35,424 nt of DNA from a virus: the IMG/VR virus record IMGVR_UViG_3300030331_001583, positions 1 to 35,424 of that record; one strand, 5' to 3'. The translations under genes were made by a program, and so were the position numbers. Positions 1-6,200 of the stretch are shown one piece after another (the first letter of the stretch is position 1; the number at the start of each line of letters is the position of its first letter). The notes below the pieces were generated by a model, which saw only the letters and a list, made by a program, of their open reading frames with translations, searched no databases and was not told where the DNA came from.

Positions 1-468
1 AAGAAATCTGTTGAGCATTTACAACTTACTTGCAAGTCACCAGACATTCAGGATTTACCTAATGTAGTACAAGATTCTGAAGCAAAAATAGTTGTAGTAG
101 ACACAATAGACAGAGTACCTGCTAAGTATGTACGTAATGATGATCTTGTAAGACAAGAAACAATAGCTAATGCCTTAAAAGACATGGCTATGGATCTAGA
201 TATTATTGTTATCGCAATACATCACATTTCTAAATATTCATCAACAAGGTTGAGCGAAGGTCAGAAACTTGATGTGCATAGCGGTAAAGGTAATTCAGCA
301 ATAGAACAGAAATCAGATCAGTATATTGCATTCGAGAACCCTGATATTATTAGAAATCCAAAGTCAAAACTAAGAACAGTATCGTCTTTGAAGGCACGTG
401 ACGAATCTATGTTTGAATTAGCATTGCAATTCGACTATGAGACATTCACATTCTCAAAGAGAAACTAA
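1..468 (+). CDS. DnaB-like replicative helicase, C-terminal part (5' end outside window)
   Basis: The frame is open from base 1 to the TAA at 466-468, so only the last 155 residues are seen. They follow the C-terminal RecA-like domain of DnaB/Twinkle-type hexameric helicases: a Walker B-like strand IVVVDTIDRV, a long helix with RQETIANALKDMAMDL, the strand IIVIAIHHISK where DnaB has its QLNR-type sensor, the segment SGKGNSAIEQKSDQ that matches the DnaB SGAIEQDAD motif, and a C-terminal LKARDES...LQFDYETFTF corresponding to the KNRxG...LxF strand pair. The family unwinds DNA 5'-3' at the phage replication fork using ATP. The Walker A motif must lie left of the window. A UvsX/RecA recombinase is less likely because the AIEQxxD segment is specific to the helicases. 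The start remains unknown. Confidence 0.82.
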   Translation, partial: KKSVEHLQLTCKSPDIQDLPNVVQDSEAKIVVVDTIDRVPAKYVRNDDLVRQETIANALKDMAMDLDIIVIAIHHISKYSSTRLSEGQKLDVHSGKGNSAIEQKSDQYIAFENPDIIRNPKSKLRTVSSLKARDESMFELALQFDYETFTFSKRN

Positions 469-506
469 TTATAGGGGCACTGATTCCTTTATCTTTGCCC
501 CTATAA
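469..506 (+). other. Perfect 11-bp hairpin between helicase and next gene
   Basis: TTATAGGGGCA (469-479) is followed after a 16-base loop by its exact reverse complement TGCCCCTATAA (496-506). It begins directly after the helicase stop codon and ends 19 bases before the next ATG, leaving just room for the CGGAGG ribosome binding site. No U-tract follows, so it is not a typical rho-independent terminator. It could be an mRNA end or processing structure, or a DNA element such as a promoter hairpin. Confidence 0.7.
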
Positions 507-525
507 ACCACATATCGGAGGTTTT

Positions 526-768
526 ATGGCAATAGTAGAAATACATATTAAAGATGATAAAGTACAAAAAATAGAAGGTAACGGAGCCTATGTTTTTGTG
601 CATGATCATGACATAAATGAAACAACTACGATGATATTTAAGCATCAGAAGGAAGAGTATGATAACAGTAAGGATTCTAGACATACTGTCTATGACACTA
701 TTAAGCAAGAAGAAGGACACAACAAAATCAGTAACAGGTTACAGGATAATTCTGATAAACATGTTTAG
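526..768 (+). CDS. Small early protein, unknown function
   Basis: 80 residues, ATG preceded by the strong ribosome binding site CGGAGG. The N-terminus (MAIVEIHIKDDKVQKIEGNG) reads as two beta strands of a small alpha/beta fold; the C-terminal half is hydrophilic and charged with many K, D, E and H. No motif is recognised. It is the first gene after the hairpin that follows the helicase, and its stop codon overlaps the ATG of the next small gene. Position and small size fit a phage accessory protein, for example a host-takeover or anti-defence factor, but nothing in the sequence shows which. Confidence 0.65.
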   Translation: MAIVEIHIKDDKVQKIEGNGAYVFVHDHDINETTTMIFKHQKEEYDNSKDSRHTVYDTIKQEEGHNKISNRLQDNSDKHV

Positions 769-880
769 TATAGCAATACAGCAAGAAAAATCAATGAGAA
801 ATGCTATAGCGTTTCATATAGGTTTTATGCCATTAAGATTGTTTATAGGATTTAACGTAGCAAATAGGTGGGTATTATGA
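761..880 (+). CDS. Very small hydrophobic protein, unknown
   Basis: 39 residues starting MFSIAIQQEKSMRNAIAF. The ATG at 761 lies inside the stop region of the preceding gene (8-base overlap), and the TGA (878-880) overlaps the ATG of the next gene at 877 in an ATGA junction. This double overlap is the main reason to believe it. The frame could be opened further to an ATG at 659, but that would overlap the previous gene by more than 100 bases. The C-terminal half (IGFMPLRLFIGFNV) is hydrophobic enough for membrane association. Function unknown. Confidence 0.45.
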   Translation: MFSIAIQQEKSMRNAIAFHIGFMPLRLFIGFNVANRWVL

Positions 881-1071
881 AAAAAGTATCATTAAACATA
901 GCAACTAATAAAACTAAAAAGCTAATAGAGCATCTGTCTGACTTAGAACATGTTGACAGACAAAGGATGTCGTCAGATGGTAAATACTATTTAGATGAAA
1001 TATGGAAATTGTTAGGCTTGCCAACATACCATGAAATAGGAGGAATGCACTCACAGGAGGAAGAAGAATGA
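877..1071 (+). CDS. Small early protein, unknown function
   Basis: 64 residues (MKKVSLNIATNKTKKLIEHL...). I use the ATG at 877, which forms an ATGA overlap with the gene before it, rather than the in-frame GTG nine bases upstream. The product is helical and charged, with a conspicuous EEEEE-type acidic tail (HSQEEEE). The nucleotides coding for this tail (CAGGAGGAAGAAG) double as the ribosome binding site of the next gene, which starts at 1068. No family recognised. Confidence 0.6.
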   Translation: MKKVSLNIATNKTKKLIEHLSDLEHVDRQRMSSDGKYYLDEIWKLLGLPTYHEIGGMHSQEEEE

Positions 1072-1280
1072 ATAACAATAAAAAAGATTGGATACATTCT
1101 GATAATAATATAGGCGACATTATTATAGACATTACACAAGAAGATGCACATTACATTTTAGAAGGTAATGTTTTTGATTGGTGTTATCCGGTATACGGTA
1201 AAGACAAAAATGGCACAAAAGTAATTCTTGGAAATGTAAATGTTGCTATAGGTAATATAAACTCAGAGGAAACAGAATGA
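1068..1280 (+). CDS. Small early protein, unknown function
   Basis: 70 residues, ATG overlapping the previous stop by 4 bases (ATGA) and preceded by AGGAGG inside the upstream coding region. The middle (DIIIDITQEDAHYILEGN and VYGKDKNGTKVILGNVNVAI) looks like a small beta-rich domain. No motif or family recognised. Its stop overlaps the ATG of the Holliday junction nuclease by 4 bases, so the two are probably translationally coupled. Confidence 0.62.
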   Translation: MNNNKKDWIHSDNNIGDIIIDITQEDAHYILEGNVFDWCYPVYGKDKNGTKVILGNVNVAIGNINSEETE

Positions 1281-1609
1281 GTGGCAAAGCACCAAAACAA
1301 AAAGGTAACAGAATCGAAAGAGAATGTGTAAACCTTGCTAAAGGTTATGGATTTGTATCCAAACGTGCTTGGGGATCTGATGGTAGATCATTAGGTTGGC
1401 ATGAAGAAGTAGACATGATTATAGAATGTAATAACATGGAAAACCTTAATCCTATGAAGTTTCAGGTTAAAGGTCGTAAGTCTATAGCTGACTACTTAAA
1501 ACCATGCGATGAAGTGTTTGGACAAATATTAAAAGAAGATCGTAAAGAAGCGTTAGTTGTATTACGATACAAAGACTTGTTAAACATCTTTAAGATGTTA
1601 GCAGGATAA
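1277..1609 (+). CDS. Hjc-like Holliday junction resolvase / PD-(D/E)XK nuclease
   Basis: 110 residues, about the size of single-domain archaeal-type Hjc resolvases. The N-terminal KGNRIERECVNLAKGYGF matches the family signature KG...ERELv..L...GF, with E14 and E16 as candidate acidic ligands. SDGRSLG (34-40) follows. D46 in EVDMII and K65 in FQVKGRK supply the D...xK pair of the PD-(D/E)XK fold. The usual glutamate of the ExK element is a glutamine here (Q63). The family cuts four-way junctions or branched DNA using metal ions; in a phage this would resolve recombination or replication intermediates before packaging. Next to a replicative helicase this role fits. A generic VRR-NUC-like nuclease is the alternative. 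Confidence 0.7.
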   Translation: MSGKAPKQKGNRIERECVNLAKGYGFVSKRAWGSDGRSLGWHEEVDMIIECNNMENLNPMKFQVKGRKSIADYLKPCDEVFGQILKEDRKEALVVLRYKDLLNIFKMLAG

Positions 1610-1677
1610 TCAATAACAATAACAGAAAGTGATGTTAAGTCATCGTTAAATATTATTGAAATTGGTTGATAAGTGAT

Positions 1678-1707
1678 GTAGTGGTCTGGTTGGCGTTAGA
1701 CCACTAC
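1678..1707 (+). other. Perfect 10-bp hairpin in intergenic gap
   Basis: GTAGTGGTCT (1678-1687) and AGACCACTAC (1698-1707) are exact reverse complements around a 10-base loop. The structure sits in the 131-base gap between the resolvase (ends 1609) and the next gene (starts 1741). It is followed by an A-rich stretch and no U-tract, so it is not a standard terminator. The rest of the gap is AT-rich and shows no clear sigma70-type promoter. Confidence 0.65.
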
Positions 1708-1740
1708 AAAAATTAAAAAGGGTATATAGTAGGAAATGTA

Positions 1741-1941
1741 ATGAGTGCTAATAAAATAGATAAGATATTAGATGATTTAACTAAAAGGATTACTATTATG
1801 AAAGACATGATAAGTAATGCTGACAGTATTGTTGCATTTCATAGTTACGAGGACATTAAGAAAATAAAACAGTTAGTTGATAAAATGGACAAGGAACTAC
1901 AACATGCTAGAAGACTGGGTGTTTGGGGAACCGACTACTAA
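1741..1941 (+). CDS. Small helical protein, unknown function
   Basis: 66 residues (MSANKIDKILDDLTKRITIM...), almost entirely helical with heptad-like spacing of I/L/M, so probably a small coiled-coil or helical hairpin protein. A weak GTAGGAA ribosome binding site precedes the ATG. The gene after it begins inside its 3' end in another frame. No family recognised; it could be a small regulator or adaptor. Confidence 0.55.
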   Translation: MSANKIDKILDDLTKRITIMKDMISNADSIVAFHSYEDIKKIKQLVDKMDKELQHARRLGVWGTDY

Positions 1942-2143
1942 AGGATATGACGGTGCTGTTGCTGAAGGCAAACGTACTGATGAAACTATAAAATACTGCA
2001 AACTCTGTGATAGTTGTTGGGAAAAAGATAAATATCTAAGCAAACAAGGTAATAACCAAAAAGCTAAAAGAGGTATATATCATCACTACAAAGATTTCCC
2101 AAAGTATGGTAAAAAAAAAGAAATATGCCCAAGATGTAAATAA
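1904..2143 (+). CDS. Small zinc-ribbon-like protein
   Basis: 79 residues from the ATG at 1904, which is preceded by AAGGA at a good distance; an in-frame ATG at 1877 would add nine residues and lengthen the overlap with the upstream gene. Two cysteine clusters are visible: YCKLCDSC near the middle and CPRCK at the very C-terminus, which together could bind one zinc ion as a split zinc ribbon. The C-terminal half is rich in K and Y. Such small zinc proteins in phages often contact nucleic acid or the host transcription machinery, but no target can be read from this sequence. Confidence 0.58.
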   Translation: MLEDWVFGEPTTKGYDGAVAEGKRTDETIKYCKLCDSCWEKDKYLSKQGNNQKAKRGIYHHYKDFPKYGKKKEICPRCK

Positions 2144-2158
2144 CTTAAGTAAACCGAT

Positions 2159-2218
2159 GCAGGGAACAGTAGAGTGTAGAGGGCTAGTGCACAAGCATAC
2201 CGCCTCGACCTTCCCTGC
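2159..2218 (+). ncRNA. Possible structured RNA or 5' leader element
   Basis: GCAGGGAA (2159-2166) pairs exactly with TTCCCTGC (2211-2218). The 44 bases between them are notably G+C-richer than the surroundings and can form inner pairs, for instance GAGG with CCTC and a GUGC/GCAU hairpin with an ACAA loop. The element ends 19 bases before the ATG at 2238, just ahead of an AAGGAG ribosome binding site. It is too short for a tRNA and has no T-arm consensus. It may be a small RNA, a processed leader or a cis-acting element. Confidence 0.4.
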
Positions 2219-2237
2219 TGACGTTTAAGGAGAAATA

Positions 2238-2522
2238 ATGCAATACACAAAACCTGATGGATCTAAAACAAATGATATAACAAAAATAAGGGTACATTCA
2301 GATGAGTACTTAAACTCATTTAATAATTTGTTAGATCAAATTGTTGTAGATATTATAGAAAACGACAATGGATTTGATGAACTAAAGTTTTATATGCAGA
2401 AGTATTATTATGCACATGAAAACTTAGAATCAGATAACTTACCTCTTGATCACTTATATTACGATTATGCAGGATGGGATCATACAGATAGTTATTATAA
2501 AATTGGAAAAAAGCAAACATGA
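2238..2522 (+). CDS. Small acidic protein, unknown function
   Basis: 94 residues, ATG preceded by a strong AAGGAG ribosome binding site. The protein is acidic and unusually rich in tyrosine and asparagine (YMQKYYYAHE, HLYYDYAGW). No catalytic motif is recognised. Its stop codon overlaps the next ATG by 4 bases (ATGA), so it is coupled to the coiled-coil gene that follows. Small acidic phage proteins are sometimes DNA mimics or host-enzyme inhibitors; that is only a possibility here. Confidence 0.62.
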   Translation: MQYTKPDGSKTNDITKIRVHSDEYLNSFNNLLDQIVVDIIENDNGFDELKFYMQKYYYAHENLESDNLPLDHLYYDYAGWDHTDSYYKIGKKQT

Positions 2523-2878
2523 AGTTATTAGAACACGAAAAAAATATGGAACACCCAATGTATCGAAAAGGATTTCAATACGTATTTGATCATTATGGTG
2601 TTCCTAGATTGCCTTCAGAAGAATTAATTGATCTAAGAGAAACACATAGCAATCTAATAAAGGACTTTAACAAACTAAAACAAAAGTCTTTAAAACAAGA
2701 TAAAGAACTTCAAAAACGTATTGATGATTTAGAACATAAATTAAAATTAAGTGAAAATACTAAAAAGTCATTACGTAGAGAAAACACTATTAAAAAGAAA
2801 CAGATTGTTTTATTAGAGTCTACTTTAGAGTATTTGCAATCAAAATGGTACTTAAAACCATTTATTAATATAATGTAG
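2519..2878 (+). CDS. Coiled-coil protein, unknown function
   Basis: 119 residues. After a short N-terminal part (HPMYRKGFQYVFDHYGVPRL) the protein is one long charged helix from about residue 38 to 105, with heptad-like L/I spacing (NLIKDFNKLKQK, LQKRIDDLEHKLKL), typical of a dimeric coiled coil. The ATG overlaps the preceding stop by 4 bases. Translation is probably coupled to the upstream acidic protein, and the two may act together. Function unknown. Confidence 0.6.
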   Translation: MKLLEHEKNMEHPMYRKGFQYVFDHYGVPRLPSEELIDLRETHSNLIKDFNKLKQKSLKQDKELQKRIDDLEHKLKLSENTKKSLRRENTIKKKQIVLLESTLEYLQSKWYLKPFINIM

Positions 2879-2886
2879 GAGTTATT

Positions 2887-3027
2887 ATGATAGAATACTA
2901 TTGGGAAACAATCGTGCAGCATAGACACGATATAATGATACCTGTTCTAATTATCTACTTAATCGTAGATAAGTTTATTGATAGGTGGTTCTGGATAAAC
3001 TGGTTTCGTAAAGAGTTTAAACAATGA
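2887..3027 (+). CDS. Small single-helix membrane protein
   Basis: 46 residues starting MIEYYWETIVQHRHDIMI. The ATG has an AGGAG ribosome binding site just after the stop of the coiled-coil gene. The segment IMIPVLIIYLIVDKFI is a likely membrane helix, followed by an aromatic, basic tail (WFWINWFRKEFK) that would lie at the membrane surface. The stop overlaps the next ATG in an ATGA junction. It could be a small holin-like or membrane-targeting phage protein, but it lies far from the lysis block. Confidence 0.55.
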   Translation: MIEYYWETIVQHRHDIMIPVLIIYLIVDKFIDRWFWINWFRKEFKQ

Positions 3028-3152
3028 TTATCATAGATTTAGCAGAAACAGCTATTAACTTTATATTATATGGTATTGGTTTATTTATGTTTGTAATGAC
3101 AGCTATAATTATAATAGGTGCTTATTACATATCAAAAGATAAGCCATCTTAG
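3024..3152 (+). CDS. Small single-helix membrane protein, last gene of + operon
   Basis: 42 residues starting MIIIDLAETAINFILYGIG. Residues of about 12-36 form one long hydrophobic helix (ILYGIGLFMFVMTAIIIIGA), followed by a short polar tail (YYISKDKPS). The ATG overlaps the stop of the preceding small membrane protein by 4 bases, so the two are probably made together. This is the last gene before the convergent junction and terminator. Two tandem one-helix proteins could form a complex in the inner membrane; a holin/antiholin pair is one option and superinfection exclusion another. Confidence 0.5.
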   Translation: MIIIDLAETAINFILYGIGLFMFVMTAIIIIGAYYISKDKPS

Positions 3153-3155
3153 AAA

Positions 3156-3227
3156 TGGCTCAATACTTGTTTGGATTGATGTTTCAAAATATTGACGTGA
3201 AATTAAAAACAACAAATCATTGAGCCA
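3156..3227. repeat. Inverted repeat in the convergent junction
   Basis: TGGCTCAAT (3156-3164) and ATTGAGCCA (3219-3227) are exact reverse complements separated by 54 bases that include further imperfect complementarity (CTTGTTT with AAACAA). It lies directly after the last + strand gene, between the two converging operons. A long stem-loop here could protect the 3' end of the + strand transcript or help stop - strand transcripts that read past the giant gene. Confidence 0.5.
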
Positions 3228-3236
3228 GAATATTAA

Positions 3237-3270
3237 ACCTGCGTAGGTCTATCCTACGTGGGTTTTTTTT
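3237..3270 (+). terminator. Rho-independent terminator of the + strand operon
   Basis: An 11-bp stem (ACCTGCGTAGG with CCTACGTGGGT, two G-U pairs) closes a 5-base loop TCTAT and is followed immediately by eight T residues (3263-3270). It is a textbook intrinsic terminator for transcripts arriving from the left. The T-tract overlaps the stop codon of the giant gene on the other strand. In the - direction the hairpin is followed only by a weak, interrupted T-run, so it may be a poor terminator for the late operon. Confidence 0.85.
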
Positions 3271-6200
3271 AGGATTCTTCTAGTAGCTCATCTATAAAAG
3301 ATAATCGTTCTCTTTTTGTTTTTGCTCTTTCAAGTCTATTTAAAAACTTATTGTAGGGTATCCTAAACAGTATTTCTGGAGCACGTTCAAGACCTCTGCC
3401 TACTCTGTCATCGGATAATTGCACAGCTTGTCGTATACCTCTACCAAATGGCAACAATGTATACATAGTGTATCCAGTAAAATCATCAAAGTTACCAGTA
3501 ATTAGTTCACCAAATGCTTCAGGAACTCTAGCAATGGGTGGTTTTAAAACATTTAATGGGCCTAAAGGATCTCCAAAGTATGCTAATTCTTTTTGCTGCT
3601 TTGTTCCAAATGTATAATCAGCTAACGCCTGCACCCAATCATATGGTGGTGGTAACGTAGTATCAAATAAACTAAACATAAATGCTGCACCTAATCCATA
3701 CATCATTATATCAATAAGAAATGTATCTTGAAATCTTTTATACTCTTCTGTATTAGGTCTTAAGCCTTGCATTTTAGCTTGCCTAAAAAACTCTTTACGT
3801 ATTCGTACACTGTTAAAAGCAAATAACTTAAACCTGTTTAAAACCTTACCAGTTGTTGTAGCCATAAATGGTGGTCTAAAAGCATTTTGATATAAAAACT
3901 GTGTCATTTCTATACCTTTCATAGCTTGTTGAAATACATAAGGGTCATTTAGTGTCATTTCCCTACCTTGTTTTCCAAAACCTCTAACAGCTTGTAGTGC
4001 ATGAGCAATAAATGCATTTTTTCTGTTAATACGTTCAGATGATTTCATAAAAAAACCACCTGCTTCTAGCATTATATCATTTATACCATATCTTTTAAAT
4101 ACATCATTAACACTTTCTTGCTTATCAGTTCTTTTAGATTTTAATGCTACGACTAAATCTCTAGATAAGTTCTTTATATTTACCCCAGCATTCTTTAATC
4201 TTGCTGTTACTTCAGGTCTATATTCAAATTCATTTTGTATGTAATTGTCAAAGAATCCGTTTTCTTCAAGCCATTTATCTATGCCTTTTCTATTTTTTAC
4301 AGGTTTACCATTATTTAAAAATGTAGTGTATTCACCTTTACTATTTTTTAATAGAACAGCTTCAAGTGTTTTATTGTTAAATGAATCAACAAAATTACGT
4401 ACACCTGCACTTCCTATTGCTAGTGTACCACCTCCAAATATATTAGTAGTAAATGACCCTGTATTAGCAAGTAATGACAATAGCTGATACTTAGCCTCAG
4501 ATGCTCCTAAATTCCTAATTAAATTATATAAATAAGGCTGCCTAGCAGCAGGATCTTTAGGCAGGTTGTTTACAAATGGTAAACTATCTCTACCGCCAAG
4601 TTTACTACGATATAGTTTTTCTAATTGATTGGCAATAACTTGATCAGATGTTGTATAAAATAAGTTCTTTTTATTCAAAGCCAACAAGTCTCTGCCTTGT
4701 TCTGTCATCATCTTATCACTAAACTTTGTTTGATAACCCATGCTATACTCTGCATAGTTTCTTACAAAGTCTGCCCATACATCTAAATAATTTTTGTATC
4801 TTAATTTATCTGGTATACTTTGACCTTTATACATTTTATTAAAACGAGCAGTTTCATTTTTTGAAGGTTTATAATTTTTCATATTAGACATCAAAGCATC
4901 TATATCACTTTGTGCTTTTACCTTCATAAGATTTCTAAAATAACCTTTTATCAATGAGTTTTGATAATCGTCAAATAAATCTCTACCTCGTTTAAATGGA
5001 ATAGGATCATTTCCACGTTTTTTTAATGAACCCGGTATTGATGTTGAAGAATTTTCAAAAGCAGTTTTATAATCTGCATCAATAGTTATTCTATCGTTCA
5101 TTTCAAAAAACTCATTATCCATAGTTAGTTCTCTTAGAACTCTATTAGGTATTTTACCTGCATTTCTATTAATCCATTCTACTTGTTCTATTCTTATATT
5201 TTTTGGAACATTACGTATGCTATGATGAATATACGTATTATAATCACGTTTACGTCTAGGATAGAATGGACTTTCCTTTCTAGCTAATTCTCTAGCTTCT
5301 TTTTTGTTTTTGCTTCCAGCAATAGACTTTTCTAATAGATATTCATACCTATATCGCATAATACCATCAATACCTATTTGTCTTATAATATTGTCACTTT
5401 GGTTTTTAGCCATAATGACTTCTTGTTCAAATTTTTCTAGATTAAATCTGCCATTTTTATCATACCTGATATATTTATTAACCACACCATAATTATTATT
5501 TACATCTATAGTGTTCCAATTATATTCTTTTCCTGCAGCATTTTTTGTAGGAACCCAAAATTCCCACATGTTTTTATTAAACTCAGTTACAGCTTCATTA
5601 AGCTTAATAAACTTTTCTTTATTAATAGATTTATCTAATTGATCTAACGTTTTTCTGCCTTCTCTAAACTCTATAATATTGTCCATATAGATTTTTTCTT
5701 TCTTGGTATCTAATTCATTTAACTCTTTCTCAAGATTAAAACGCATGTCTTTTCTACGACCTTCGTATTTATTAATACCAGCTTCAGACATTCTTATATA
5801 GTTTGCTATAGACAGTATAGGACTAAGTACATACTGTACATTTTTTTCTTTTAATCCATCTTTTGTTAACACCTTTTGCTTAATGTTAAAGGCTTTAGTT
5901 TGAAAATTCATAGCTTCTAGTTTTCTACTAGTAGTAATCGGAGAACTGTAATAATCAATAAGACCTACACCCAAACCCTTCTTAGTCTGTAACTCCCTAA
6001 AATAATTGTTTAATGCTTTAACATCTTTCAATGTAATAGTTGTAGCATCTCTAGTAGGCCCTTCTAAGATTCTACTTTCTAAAATAGGACTCGTCATTTG
6101 CGTAAACCAATCATTAAAGTTTTCTTTAGATATTGGATGATCTTTTATATACTTACTAAACTCATTTACTTCTGCTAAATCTTTTTTAGTAAGTGCTAAT

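Noticed and set aside
659-880. A 73-aa gene from the ATG at 659
   Set aside because: It would overlap the 80-aa gene (526-768) over most of its first half; the ATG at 761 in the same frame fits the packing of the operon much better.
2159-2218. tRNA gene
   Set aside because: The outer stem resembles an acceptor, but the element is only about 60 bases and lacks a T-arm consensus, an anticodon arm and a CCA-compatible end on either strand.
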